Source: WHTK01 sp963711035 (GTDB taxonomy: Bacteria; Chloroflexota; Dehalococcoidia; DSTF01; WHTK01). From it: a DNA stretch of 64,000 nucleotides. The notes beneath the pieces are model-generated. The model saw only the letters and a program-made list of their open reading frames with translations. It had not been told where the DNA came from and did not search any database. The stretch spans positions 62,001-126,000 of the forward strand of contig CAVQCN010000004.1 in NCBI GenBank assembly GCA_963711035.1, read 5' to 3'. Made by a program: the position numbers and the translations under genes. Positions 41,323 through 52,464 of this stretch are shown here, piece after piece (the stretch's first letter is position 1; the number at the start of each line of letters is the position of its first letter).

Positions 41323-41598
41323 AGAGGTGCCCGCCACCGCAATGGCGGCGCAACGCGCGTTTGTCGCTCGCAGCTGACCGCTCGTAGCTGACGGCATGCG
41401 GCTCTATAATCGAGGTGCGGCCAGCGCTCAGACATCGATTCTCAACCCGGGCCCAACGGTCTCCTCAGAGCAGCGGGAGAAGTCGCGGGCGAGAGTCGCG
41501 CCAGCCGCCAACTCGGAGCAGGAAAGGGCCTCAACCAGCCAGCCGCCGGCGCCTCGATCAGCGCATCCCGGTCGGCGGGCCCGAGAGGAGAGTGGCTC
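41323..41598 (+). promoter_or_regulatory. acnA upstream region with TATAAT box
   Basis: A perfect -10 box TATAAT is at 41405-41410, but no good -35 box is seen 16-18 bp upstream. The roughly 180-nt leader to the acnA GTG is GC-rich, without an iron-responsive or riboswitch motif that I recognise. No gene is seen. Confidence 0.4.
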
Positions 41599-44367
<2,769 letters not shown>

Positions 44368-44412
44368 GGAACCGTCAGCGGTAGCCCTTCAGCTCTCAGC
44401 AGTGAGCTAGAA

Positions 44413-44440
44413 GAGGCGGCGGAGAAATCTCCGCCGCCTC
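44413..44440. terminator. Hairpin between acnA and the TetR gene
   Basis: A perfect 13-bp stem (44413-44425 with 44428-44440, GAGGCGGCGGAGA/TCTCCGCCGCCTC) has a 2-nt loop and lies between convergent genes. T-runs are weak on both sides. Confidence 0.65.
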
Positions 44441-44459
44441 TGTCGTTCGTTCCACCCCG

Positions 44460-45036
44460 TCAAGCAACCGCAGCCGGCGCCTCCAGGCCGCGCAGGTAAG
44501 TCTGCACCACGCGCAGGAAGCTCTGGTCGATGTCTTGCGGAATGCCGAAGCCGCCGTTCAGCTCCAAGCGAGACGAAGCCGTGGATGATGCTGCGCAGAC
44601 CCCGGATCGCGTCGATCAGCAGCTCGCCGCTGAAACCGTACTGCTCGAGCGCGGCCGAGACGACGTCCAGGATCTCCTCCGCAGCGGCGATGTAGCGCGT
44701 GTCGTCCGGCCCCGGCGCCCGCAGGATCGCCGCGTAGAGGCCGGGGCGTTCCTTGGCAAAGGAACGGTACGCCTCCGATATGGCTATGACGGCCCGTTCC
44801 CCGCTTTTGCCCACCGCGGCGCGGGTGAGACGCGCCCCCAGCTGCTCCGCCGCCAGCGCTGCCAGCCCTTTGCGCAGGGCAGGCAGGCCAGCGACATGGT
44901 TGTAGAGGGACGGCGGCTGGACGTGGAGCCGCTCGGCCAGCTTGGCCAGCGTCACGGCTTCGAGCCCCTCGGCGTCAGCCAGAACCGCCGCCTCTTGCAG
45001 AACGACAGCCTCGGTGAGGCCTGCCCTAGGAGGCAA
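44460..45036 (-). CDS. TetR-family regulator, single-base frameshift
   Basis: The N-terminal HTH (LTEAVVLQEAAVLADAEGLE, LAKLAERLHVQPPSLYNHV) is read from a TTG at 45036. The frame then reaches IIHGFVSL and turns into an Arg-rich out-of-frame tail that runs over the acnA hairpin. Skipping one G at 44565 restores a normal WHG-type C-terminal domain (SLELNGGFGIPQDIDQSF, then VVQTYLRGLEAPAAVA) with a stop at 44462-44460, total 191 residues. The crossover reads CTT-GGA-G. The gene overlaps the end of the upstream hydrolase gene by 11 bp and probably controls it. Confidence 0.8.
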
Positions 45037-45865
45037 CGACGGCCCCGCTGCGGCTCAGGCTCAGTGCGAAATCGGTGATGATGCGGTTCGTGTGCTCCGG
45101 GAACTCGACGTGAGGGTAGTGGCCCGAGCCTTCCACGAGCTCGGCCTGGCCGCGCACACGGTCCGCCACCCACGCGGCCTCCCCGGCCGGGTCCTGGAAG
45201 TCGCGGTCCTTCGTGCCCATCACGACCAGAGCCGGGCAGGCGACCTCGTTCAGGTGCTCGGCGATGCCGGCGACAGGCGCGCCCAGCATCATCGACTTTA
45301 GGGCGGCGCGCCGGCCCGGCTCCTTCAAGTTCGCGCGCAGCCTAGCGGCATAGTCCTCGAAGTCCGCCGGCTTCTCGCTAGGGAAGAGGCTCTTCCAGTA
45401 GCTCATCCAGAAACCCACGCCCCACGGGCGAGCCAGGAGGACGCGCATCAGCGGGGGCATGATCACCTTCATCCAGGCCGGGCCGGAGTCGCGCACCACA
45501 GCGCCGATCATGACGACGCCGCGCACCGCGGCCGGCTCCCGGACGGCCGCCCAGGCAGCTGCCGCCGCAGCCATCGACGTGCCGACGACGAGGGCGTCGT
45601 CCTCGCCCAGGTGATGGATCAGGGCCAGCACGTCCTCGCCGATCGCCTTCGCCGAGAGGTCGTCCCAGCCGACACTCGACTCGCCGTGGCCGCGGATGTC
45701 GAGAGCGACGACGCGGAAGCCGGCGTCGACCATCCGAGCCGCCAGGAAGCGGTACTCGTCCCGCAGGTCTCCCATGCCCGGCACGCACACCACGAGCGGG
45801 CCTCTGCCCTCGTCCGAGAAGGCCAGCCGGCCGCCGTCACGCTGCATCCAGTTCGTCTTCATCAT
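45026..45865 (-). CDS. Alpha/beta-hydrolase
   Basis: The 279-residue hydrolase begins with GRGPLVVCVPGMGDLRDEY, continues to LDIRGHGES, has a nucleophile elbow VVGTSMAAA (Ser), an acid in MGTKDRDFQDP and a His in EGSGHYPHVEFPE. It resembles haloperoxidase-like or ester hydrolases; no lid signature points to a substrate. The ATG has AAGGAG 4 nt upstream. It is the first gene of a hydrolase-tetR pair, with a palindromic operator candidate before it. Confidence 0.88.
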   Translation of the reverse strand: MMKTNWMQRDGGRLAFSDEGRGPLVVCVPGMGDLRDEYRFLAARMVDAGFRVVALDIRGHGESSVGWDDLSAKAIGEDVLALIHHLGEDDALVVGTSMAAAAAAWAAVREPAAVRGVVMIGAVVRDSGPAWMKVIMPPLMRVLLARPWGVGFWMSYWKSLFPSEKPADFEDYAARLRANLKEPGRRAALKSMMLGAPVAGIAEHLNEVACPALVVMGTKDRDFQDPAGEAAWVADRVRGQAELVEGSGHYPHVEFPEHTNRIITDFALSLSRSGAVVAS

Positions 45866-45882
45866 TACGCTCCTTAGTTTTT

Positions 45883-45899
45883 AACTATGATCATTAGTT
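45883..45899. promoter_or_regulatory. TetR operator candidate
   Basis: AACTATGATCATTAGTT has AACT/AGTT outer arms around an ATGATCAT core. It lies 17 bp before the hydrolase start, in an AT-rich stretch with two further TAGTT/AACTA half-site copies at 45875-45887. The adjacent TetR-type protein is the obvious candidate binder. Confidence 0.5.
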
Positions 45900-46005
45900 T
45901 AGCCGCGACGGCGCCGATTGCAACCCCCTACGGGAGGAATTTCCCAGAAACTGGGCTATGAATCTGGAACTGGCCTCAGGCCTGTCCTGGGTCGCGTGTG
46001 TCTCC

Positions 46006-46011
46006 TATAGT
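46006..46011 (+). promoter_or_regulatory. -10 box of purE
   Basis: TATAGT ends 10 nt before the GTG start of purE, and no Shine-Dalgarno is seen. The -35 region (TGTCCT at 45983-45988) is poor. A leaderless transcript is likely. Confidence 0.45.
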
Positions 46012-46021
46012 TGACGCAGAC

Positions 46022-46525
46022 GTGAGTAACGCATCGAATCCGTTGGTCGGCATCATCATGGGGTCGCGCTCCGACTGGGAGACGATGTCCGGCGCCGCCG
46101 AGACGCTCACGGCGCTCGGCGTTCCGTTCGAGACGCGCGTCGTCTCGGCGCACCGCACGCCCGACCTGCTCTTCGAGTACGCCGGCAGCGCCGAGAAGCG
46201 CGGCCTCGAGGTGATCATCGCCGGCGCCGGCGGCGCCGCCCACCTGCCCGGCATGGCGGCGGCGAAGACGACGCTGCCCGTGCTGGGCGTGCCCGTCGAG
46301 TCGCGCGCACTCAAGGGGATGGACTCGCTGCTCAGCATCGTCCAGATGCCGGCCGGCATCCCGGTCGCGACGCTGGCCATCGGCCGCTCCGGGGCCATCA
46401 ACGCGGCGCTGCTCGCGGCATCGATCCTGGCGAACAAGCACCCGGCAATCGCGGCGGCGCTGAAGGACTACCGCCAGCGCCAAACCCAGACCGTGCTCGA
46501 CAACCCCGACCCGTCGAGCCAGTGA
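46022..46525 (+). CDS. purE: N5-carboxyaminoimidazole ribonucleotide mutase
   Basis: The 167-residue class I PurE has VGIIMGSRSDWETM, the catalytic His in VVSAHRTPDLL, and GAGGAAHLPGMAAAKT. It moves the carboxyl from N5-CAIR to C4 in purine synthesis. I start at the GTG at 46022; a GTG 24 nt upstream would include the -10 box. The stop overlaps the purK start (GTGA), a common purEK arrangement. Confidence 0.95.
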   Translation: MSNASNPLVGIIMGSRSDWETMSGAAETLTALGVPFETRVVSAHRTPDLLFEYAGSAEKRGLEVIIAGAGGAAHLPGMAAAKTTLPVLGVPVESRALKGMDSLLSIVQMPAGIPVATLAIGRSGAINAALLAASILANKHPAIAAALKDYRQRQTQTVLDNPDPSSQ

Positions 46526-47619
46526 GAATCGGCATCCTCGGCGGCGGCCAGCTCGGTCGCATGCTGGCCCTGGCAGGCTACCCCCTCGACATGCAGTTTC
46601 GGCTCATGGACACGAGCCCGGATGCCTGTGCAGGTCAGGTGGCGGAGCTATACACGGGCGACCTCACCGACAAGGAGGCGCTTACAGCCTTCGCGGAGGG
46701 CCTGGACGTCATCACGTTCGAGTGGGAGAACGTCGACGTCGAAAGCGCCCGCTTCCTGGTGGAACGCACGCCGTTCTACCCGCCGCCACGGGCGCTGGCC
46801 GCATCGCAGGACCGGCTGGTCGAGAAGGCGCTGTTCCGCAGCCTGGGCATCGAGACGGCGCCGTTCGCGAGCGTCGAGGACGCCGCCGCGCTGCCTCCTG
46901 CCGTCGAGCAGATCGGCCTGCCGGCCGTCCTCAAGACGCGGCGGCTGGGCTACGACGGCCGCGGCCAGTGGATGCTGCGCAGCGCCCACGACATCATCGA
47001 GGCCGCAGGTGAGATGGATTCGTCCTGCATCCTGGAAGGCTTCGTGCCCTTCCAGCGCGAGCTGTCGATTATCGCGGTGCGCGGCCGGGACGGCGAGACG
47101 GCCTTTTACCCGCTGGTGCAGAACCATCATTACGAGGGCATCCTGCGTCTCTCGCTGGCGCCGGCGCCAAAGTTGACCCTCGCACTGCAGGCCGCCGCCG
47201 AAGACCTGGCGCGCCGCGTGCTGGACGAGCTTGCTTACGTCGGCGTGCTCGCCATCGAGCTGTTCGAGGTCGAGGGACGCCTGCTCGCCAACGAGATGGC
47301 ACCGCGCGTGCACAACTCCGGCCACTGGAGCATCGAAGGGGCCGCCTGCAGCCAGTTCGAGAACCACCTGCGCGCCATCGCCGGACTGCCGCTCGGCTCG
47401 ACCGCGGCAGTCGGACACAGCGCCATGCTCAACCTGATCGGCACGGCGCCCGACGTCGCGACGATGGCGGGCATCGCCGGCGCCCACGTCCACCTGTACG
47501 GCAAGAGCGAACGGCCCAACCGCAAGATCGGCCACGTCACGCTTCGCGACGCGGACGAGGCGTCTTTGCGGCGTCGCATCGAGGACGCGCTGCTGGTGCT
47601 GGGTATCGATCTCGGCTAG
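46522..47619 (+). CDS. purK: N5-carboxyaminoimidazole ribonucleotide synthase
   Basis: The 365-residue ATP-grasp enzyme begins RIGILGGGQLGRMLALAG and contains VLKTRRLGYDGRGQW, EGFVPFQRELSIIAVRG and the metal-binding NEMAPRVHNSGHW. It makes N5-CAIR from AIR, ATP and bicarbonate and hands it to PurE. It is translationally coupled to purE. The GTG start is set by the overlap and the conserved N-terminus. Confidence 0.96.
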   Translation: MRIGILGGGQLGRMLALAGYPLDMQFRLMDTSPDACAGQVAELYTGDLTDKEALTAFAEGLDVITFEWENVDVESARFLVERTPFYPPPRALAASQDRLVEKALFRSLGIETAPFASVEDAAALPPAVEQIGLPAVLKTRRLGYDGRGQWMLRSAHDIIEAAGEMDSSCILEGFVPFQRELSIIAVRGRDGETAFYPLVQNHHYEGILRLSLAPAPKLTLALQAAAEDLARRVLDELAYVGVLAIELFEVEGRLLANEMAPRVHNSGHWSIEGAACSQFENHLRAIAGLPLGSTAAVGHSAMLNLIGTAPDVATMAGIAGAHVHLYGKSERPNRKIGHVTLRDADEASLRRRIEDALLVLGIDLG

Positions 47620-47649
47620 GGATCGCGATGGATACCGACTATTGATGAA

Positions 47650-47677
47650 TTGAATCAGCCGCACTGCGGAGTATAAG
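47650..47677 (+). promoter_or_regulatory. Promoter of the icd-mdh-fumarase operon
   Basis: TTGAAT (47650-47655) and TATAAG (47672-47677) are separated by 16 bp, downstream of purK. The leader to the icd GTG is about 85 nt. Confidence 0.55.
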
Positions 47678-47767
47678 GGTAGAAAGTTGTATCCTCAGGA
47701 TGCGTTTACCCCGTATCGCTTGTAATGGATCAGGCCCACTCTAGTTTCTCGAAAGGCTGGAACCGAC

Positions 47768-48970
47768 GTGGTAGATCAAGCCGTCCTCGACAAGGCCAAG
47801 GAACACTTCGCAGCCCTGGTCGAAGAACAGCTCAACCGGGTTGAGCGACTGCGCAACGAACCGGACTGGGTCGACTACGCCACGGTCAGCCCCATCATCG
47901 TCGGCGTCTGCGGCGGCGATGGCATCGGCCCCTACATCTCGGCCGAAGCGCAGCGCGTGCTGGAGCACCTGCTGGCGCCCGAGGTGCAGTCCGGCAAGGT
48001 CCAGTTCCGCACCATCGAGGGCCTGACCATCGAGAACCGCGTCAAGGTCATGAAGGCTATCCCGGACGACGTGCTGGAAGAGCTCAAGAAGTGCCACGTC
48101 ATCCTCAAGGCTCCCACTACGACACCGCAGGCCGGCGACCCCTGGCCCAACATCGAGAGCGCTAACGTCGCCATGCGGCGCGAGCTGGACCTGTTCGCCA
48201 ACGTGCGGCCGGTGCGCGTGCCGGAGAAGGGCATCGACTGGATGTTCTTCCGCGAGAACACAGAAGGCGCCTACATCCTCGGCAGCAAGGGCATTCGCAT
48301 CACCGACGACCTGGGCTTTGACTTCACCGCCGTCACCATCCAGGGCAGCGAGCGCCTCATCCGCCTCGCCTTCGAGCACGCCCGCAAGACGGGCATGAAC
48401 AAGGTCTCGATCGTCACCAAATCGAACATCATCAAGATCACGGACGGTATGTTCGTCGATATCGCGACCAAGGTCGCGGCGGACTATCCCGAGGTCGAGT
48501 GGGACAGCTGGATCGTGGACATCATGTCGGCCAACATGATCAACCCGCTGCGCCAGGCCGACTTCAAGGTCATGGCCCTGCCCAACCTCTACGGCGACAT
48601 CCTCACCGACGAGGCAGCGATGCTTCAGGGCGGCGTGGGCACGGCAGGCAGCGCCAACATCGGCAAGCGCTACGCCATGTTCGAGGCGATCCACGGCAGC
48701 GCGCCGCGCATGGTCAACGAGGGCCGCACCGAGTACGCCGACCCCAGCAGCATGATCCGCTGCGGCGCCATGATGCTCGACCACCTCGGCTATGCCGACC
48801 GGGGCCGCAAGCTGTCCATGGCCCTCGAGGTCTGCGGCCAGTTCGAGAAAAAGCTGGTGATCACCGGCCGCAACACCGGCGCCAAGGGCAGCGACTTCGC
48901 CAACTACATCATGGAGACGCTGGAGGACCCGAACCTGGAGTCGCGCTGGAAGGCCTACACCGGCCAGTAA
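47768..48970 (+). CDS. icd: Isocitrate/isopropylmalate-family dehydrogenase, probably isocitrate dehydrogenase
   Basis: The 400-residue enzyme has GGDGIGPYISAEAQRVLEH, the substrate site LFANVRPVRVPEKGIDWMFFRENTEG (split motif), NLYGDILTDEAAMLQGG for metal binding and the nucleotide-site HGSAPRMVNEGRTEYADP. A 40-residue N-terminal helical extension is present. The protein is separate from leuB (20719-21819). Being encoded with mdh and fumarase, and near acnA, supports isocitrate as substrate. Cofactor preference is unclear from the altered HGSAP-RMV segment. Confidence 0.87.
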   Translation: MVDQAVLDKAKEHFAALVEEQLNRVERLRNEPDWVDYATVSPIIVGVCGGDGIGPYISAEAQRVLEHLLAPEVQSGKVQFRTIEGLTIENRVKVMKAIPDDVLEELKKCHVILKAPTTTPQAGDPWPNIESANVAMRRELDLFANVRPVRVPEKGIDWMFFRENTEGAYILGSKGIRITDDLGFDFTAVTIQGSERLIRLAFEHARKTGMNKVSIVTKSNIIKITDGMFVDIATKVAADYPEVEWDSWIVDIMSANMINPLRQADFKVMALPNLYGDILTDEAAMLQGGVGTAGSANIGKRYAMFEAIHGSAPRMVNEGRTEYADPSSMIRCGAMMLDHLGYADRGRKLSMALEVCGQFEKKLVITGRNTGAKGSDFANYIMETLEDPNLESRWKAYTGQ

Positions 48971-49037
48971 GCACCCCGAGCCTGAGCGGGAGCAGCCCGC
49001 CTGGAGATATGCAGTACATCAAGCAGGGAGATGAAGT

Positions 49038-49976
49038 ATGAGCGCGCGTAAGAAGGTCACGATCGTCGGCGGTGGACAGACCGGCGGCATGATGGCGTTT
49101 CGCCTGGCCGAGAAGAACATCTGCGACATCGTCATCAAGGACGTGCCGGAGTTCGGCCAGCACCACGGCAAGGCCCTCGACATCTACCAGGGCGCCTCGT
49201 TCGCCGGGTTCGAGAGCACTCTCACCGCCACGGACGACTGGGAGCCGACCGCCGGCTCCGACGTCGTGATCATCACCTCGGGCGCGCCGCGCAAGCCGGG
49301 CATGAGCCGCGAAGACCTGCTCAAGGGCAACGCGGAGGTCGTCGGCGACTACGCCGCCGCCAACGCGGCCCGCCTCAGCCCCAACGCGGTGATCATCGTC
49401 TTCGCCAACCCGATGGACGTGATGTGCCACGTCGCCATGAAAGCCACGGGCTTTCCGCGGCAGCGCATCATCGGCCAGGGCGGTATGCTGGACAGCGAGC
49501 GCTTCCGCACCTTCCTGGCTATGGAACTGGGCGTGTCGCAGCGCGACATCCACGCCTTCGTCCTGGGCGGCCACACCGACACGACGATGGTGCCGATCGT
49601 CAGCCAGGCCCGCGCCGGCGGCATGCCGATCGAGTCGCTGATCTCGAAGGAGCGCATCGACGAGATCGTCAAGCGCACGATGAACGGCGGCGCCGAGCTG
49701 GTGCAGCTCTACAAGACGGGTTCCGCCTTCTTCGCACCGGCCGTCGCCACGATCACGATGGTCGAGGCGATCCTGCTGGACGAGAAGCGCCTCATCCCCT
49801 GCGCCGTGCAGCTCAACGGTGAGTACGGCATCAACGGCACCTTCTGCGGCACCGTGGCCAAGCTCGGCGCCGGCGGCGCCGAGCAGATCTACGAAGTGCC
49901 GGTCTCGGCCGAGGAGAAGGCGAAGATCGTGGCCGCCGCCAACGGCACGACAGAGCTGGTCAAAGTCGTCTCGTAA
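49038..49976 (+). CDS. mdh: Malate dehydrogenase
   Basis: The 312-residue LDH-like MDH has the NAD motif TIVGGGQTGGMMAFRL, the substrate arginines in APRKPGMSRED, DSERFRTFLA and the catalytic His in VLGGHTDTTMVP. Two positions differ from usual: Thr follows GGH where Gly is normal, and FANPMDVM replaces the usual TNPxD. It oxidises malate to oxaloacetate. It lies 67 bp after icd in the same operon. Confidence 0.93.
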   Translation: MSARKKVTIVGGGQTGGMMAFRLAEKNICDIVIKDVPEFGQHHGKALDIYQGASFAGFESTLTATDDWEPTAGSDVVIITSGAPRKPGMSREDLLKGNAEVVGDYAAANAARLSPNAVIIVFANPMDVMCHVAMKATGFPRQRIIGQGGMLDSERFRTFLAMELGVSQRDIHAFVLGGHTDTTMVPIVSQARAGGMPIESLISKERIDEIVKRTMNGGAELVQLYKTGSAFFAPAVATITMVEAILLDEKRLIPCAVQLNGEYGINGTFCGTVAKLGAGGAEQIYEVPVSAEEKAKIVAAANGTTELVKVVS

Positions 49977-50007
49977 AGAACGCCGCACGCGAGAAGGGGT
50001 ACCTGCC

Positions 50008-50859
50008 ATGGCCGTACGAGAGATCCACGTCGACACGATTCGCGACAAGCTGGCCGAGCTCTGCATCGAGGCCACGCACGTCCTGCCCGAGGACGTGCGC
50101 CAGGGCCTGCGTCACGCCGAGGAGACGGAGCAGGCGCCGCTGGCGAAGCAGATCCTGGTCGAGCTGGTCGAGAACTTCGAGATTGCCGAGCGCGAGCTGG
50201 TGCCGCTCTGCCAGGACACGGGCACGACCGTCGTCTTCGTCGAGATGGGGCAGGACGTCCACATCGTCGGCGGCTCGCTGGAAGAGGCGATCCATGCCGG
50301 CGTCGGCAAGGGCTACACGGAGGGCTACCTGCGCGCCTCGATCGTGGCCAGCCCGCTGACCAGCCGGCGCAACACGGGCAACAACACGCCCGCCGTCATC
50401 CACTATGACCTCGTCCCCGGCGACCAGCTGCACCTCAAAGTGCTGCCCAAGGGCGGCGGCTGCGAGAACATGAGCCGCTACGCCAACTTCCTGCCGCGCG
50501 CGGGCAAAGACGCGGTCATCGATTTCGTGCTGCGGGCGGTCGAGGAATCGGGCGGCAACCCCTGCCCGCCGCTGATCATCGGTGTCGGCATCGGCGGCAC
50601 GTCCGAGTACGCCATGACGATGGCGAAGAAGGCTGTGACGCGCGGTGTCGGCAGCAAGAGCGAGGACGATGAGATCGCCGCGCTCGAAGCGGAGATGATG
50701 GAGAAGGTCAACGCCCTCGGCGTCGGGCCTCAGGCGGTCGGCGGCGTCAACACGGCGCTGGCGGTGAACATCCTCACCTACCCGACGCACATCACGGCAC
50801 TGCCCGTCGGCGTGAACATCCAGTGCCACAGCGCCCGCCTCAAGGAGGCGTATCTGTGA
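50008..50859 (+). CDS. Fumarate hydratase class I, alpha subunit
   Basis: The 283-residue subunit is the N-terminal half of a two-subunit class I fumarase/tartrate dehydratase. [4Fe-4S]-type cysteines lie in PLCQDTGTTVVF, KGGGCENMSRY and VNIQCHSAR. PSxTSxRN-like ASPLTSRRNTGNNTP and GVGIGGTSEYAMTMAKKA are conserved. It hydrates fumarate together with the beta subunit at 51389-52015. A cupin gene lies between the two. The ATG at 50008 follows GAGAAGGGG. Confidence 0.93.
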   Translation: MAVREIHVDTIRDKLAELCIEATHVLPEDVRQGLRHAEETEQAPLAKQILVELVENFEIAERELVPLCQDTGTTVVFVEMGQDVHIVGGSLEEAIHAGVGKGYTEGYLRASIVASPLTSRRNTGNNTPAVIHYDLVPGDQLHLKVLPKGGGCENMSRYANFLPRAGKDAVIDFVLRAVEESGGNPCPPLIIGVGIGGTSEYAMTMAKKAVTRGVGSKSEDDEIAALEAEMMEKVNALGVGPQAVGGVNTALAVNILTYPTHITALPVGVNIQCHSARLKEAYL

Positions 50860-50891
50860 GCCGAGGAACGCGGGCGACCTCACGCCTCGGT

Positions 50892-50915
50892 CCCCTCTCC
50901 GGGCCCGGAGAGGGG
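50892..50915. repeat. 24-bp perfect palindrome between fumarase alpha and cupin genes
   Basis: The arms CCCCTCTCCGGG/CCCGGAGAGGGG are fully complementary. The GGGGAGAGG sequence recurs 20 bp further on. It looks like a common dispersed palindromic unit or an mRNA hairpin inside the operon. Confidence 0.6.
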
Positions 50916-50979
50916 ATGGCGGCAGCCCGGGGAGAGGTTGCCCTCTTCTCACACAACACTTGCATTAGCGAGGAACGTC

Positions 50980-51387
50980 ATGGCTGATGAAGTAAAAGTC
51001 GTTCATCCCAGCCAGTGCGATCGCTCCACCGCCCAGACGCCGGGCATGGACCGCGCCGAGGGCATCGGCGCCAAGACGGTGGGAGCAAAGAGCATCTGGG
51101 TCGGCCCCGTGCGCGTCGACAAGGGCGTGCGCTCCGGCCCGCACCACCACGGCGAGGTCGAGAGCGCCATCTACATCATCAGCGGCCACGCGCGCTTCCG
51201 TTACGGCGAGCGTCTGGAGAACGTAGTCGAGGCGGCTCCGGGCGACTTCATCTTCGTGCCGCCGTACGTTGTCCACCAGGAGATCAACGCCAGCGGCGAC
51301 GAGCCGGTCGAAATGATCGTCTCGCGCAGCTCGCAAGAGAACGTCGTCGTCAACGTGGACCTGCCCGAAGGGGCGCAGGAGGGATAG
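50980..51387 (+). CDS. Cupin-domain protein inside the fumarase operon
   Basis: The 135-residue single-domain cupin has motif 1 GPHHHGEVESAIYIISG and motif 2 APGDFIFVPPYVVHQE, with all metal-binding residues (two His, Glu, His) present. The start is the ATG at 50980 behind GAGGA. Its stop lies 1 bp before the fumarase beta start, so the two are translationally linked. The ligand is unknown; a metal- or sugar-acid-binding or isomerase role is possible. Confidence 0.88.
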   Translation: MADEVKVVHPSQCDRSTAQTPGMDRAEGIGAKTVGAKSIWVGPVRVDKGVRSGPHHHGEVESAIYIISGHARFRYGERLENVVEAAPGDFIFVPPYVVHQEINASGDEPVEMIVSRSSQENVVVNVDLPEGAQEG

Positions 51388-51388
51388 C

Positions 51389-52015
51389 ATGCCCGTCGAA
51401 CGCATCAACGACCTCGAGGTCAAGCTCACGACACCGATTACCGAAGAGGACGTCGTCAAGATGAAGATCGGCGACCACGTGCGCATCAGCGGCGTGATCT
51501 ACACCGCACGCGACGCGGCGCACGGCCGCATGCTGGCGGCCCTCAAGGCCGGCGAACCGCTGCCTATCGACATCAAGGGCCAGCTCATCTACTACGTAGG
51601 CCCGACGCCGACCCGCCCCGGCCACTCCGCCGGCGCCTTCGGCCCCACGACGTCGATGCGCATGGACCCGTTCACGCCACCGCTGCTCGAAGCTGGGCTC
51701 AAGGCCTGCATGGGCAAGGGCAACCGCGGACCGGACGTGCAGGCGGCGCTCAAGCAGTACAAGGCGGTCTACCTGATGGCGGTCGGCGGCGCCGCGGCCA
51801 TGCTCTCCAAGTTCGTCAAGAAGATCGAGGTCGTGGCCTACGAGGACCTCGGCACCGAGTCGATCAAGCGGGTCGAGGTCGAAGACTTCCCCGCCGTCGT
51901 CATGGACGATTGCGAAGGCCGCGACCTGCTCATGGAGGGCCGCAAGGAGTGGCGCGACATGAGCAAGCTCGGCGACTACAAGCCCAGCGAGAGGATCGTC
52001 GTCGCCCAGACCTGA
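51389..52015 (+). CDS. Fumarate hydratase class I, beta subunit
   Basis: The 208-residue subunit matches the C-terminal half of class I fumarases: VYTAR-like GVIYTARDAAHGRM, YYVGPTPTRPGHSAGAFGPTTSMRMD, GKGNRG, and FPAVVMDD in the last third. It pairs with the alpha subunit encoded upstream of the cupin. It is the last gene of the icd-mdh-fumarase operon. Confidence 0.93.
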   Translation: MPVERINDLEVKLTTPITEEDVVKMKIGDHVRISGVIYTARDAAHGRMLAALKAGEPLPIDIKGQLIYYVGPTPTRPGHSAGAFGPTTSMRMDPFTPPLLEAGLKACMGKGNRGPDVQAALKQYKAVYLMAVGGAAAMLSKFVKKIEVVAYEDLGTESIKRVEVEDFPAVVMDDCEGRDLLMEGRKEWRDMSKLGDYKPSERIVVAQT

Positions 52016-52169
52016 CGTCGAGGCTGCCAGACACGAATGGCCGATTTCGACCGAGCATTTCTCTTTCCTGTGTTTCGGTTCGCTTGACCCCGTTTGTAAC
52101 CTGTCCGTAAGGGTTCGTTAACGTCCCAATGACCGCACCGCGCGACACGAACGCAGTTAGGAGGCCAAC

Positions 52170-52382
52170 ATGGGACTGCTAGACAGGCTATTCGGAGGCT
52201 CTAGCAAGGCCCAACCCCCGGTCGTCGAAGCGCCGCCCTGCCCGCACCTCACCCTGATTCCACGATGGGATAACGCCGACGACATCGGCAAGGCCGACAA
52301 GGCGTCCGGCTTCAGTTGCGAGGCCTGTGGCGAGACGTTCACACCGGAGCAAGCCCAGACGCTGCGCGAATCGCAGAGCTAA
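52170..52382 (+). CDS. Small zinc-ribbon-like protein
   Basis: The 70-residue protein begins MGLLDRLFGGSSK and contains CPHLTLIPRWDNADDIGK followed by CEACGETFTPEQAQ. The CPH and CxxC pairs could bind one zinc. It has a strong ribosome binding site (AGGAGG, 6 nt before the ATG). No function is known. The preceding 154 bp carry no other gene. Confidence 0.75.
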   Translation: MGLLDRLFGGSSKAQPPVVEAPPCPHLTLIPRWDNADDIGKADKASGFSCEACGETFTPEQAQTLRESQS

Positions 52383-52464
52383 TCGTCACATAAGGAAGCC
52401 GCAGCCGGCTTGCGGCCCTCACGGCGCGGTGGTCGGCATTGCCTTGCCCGCAACGCCACGCCGA

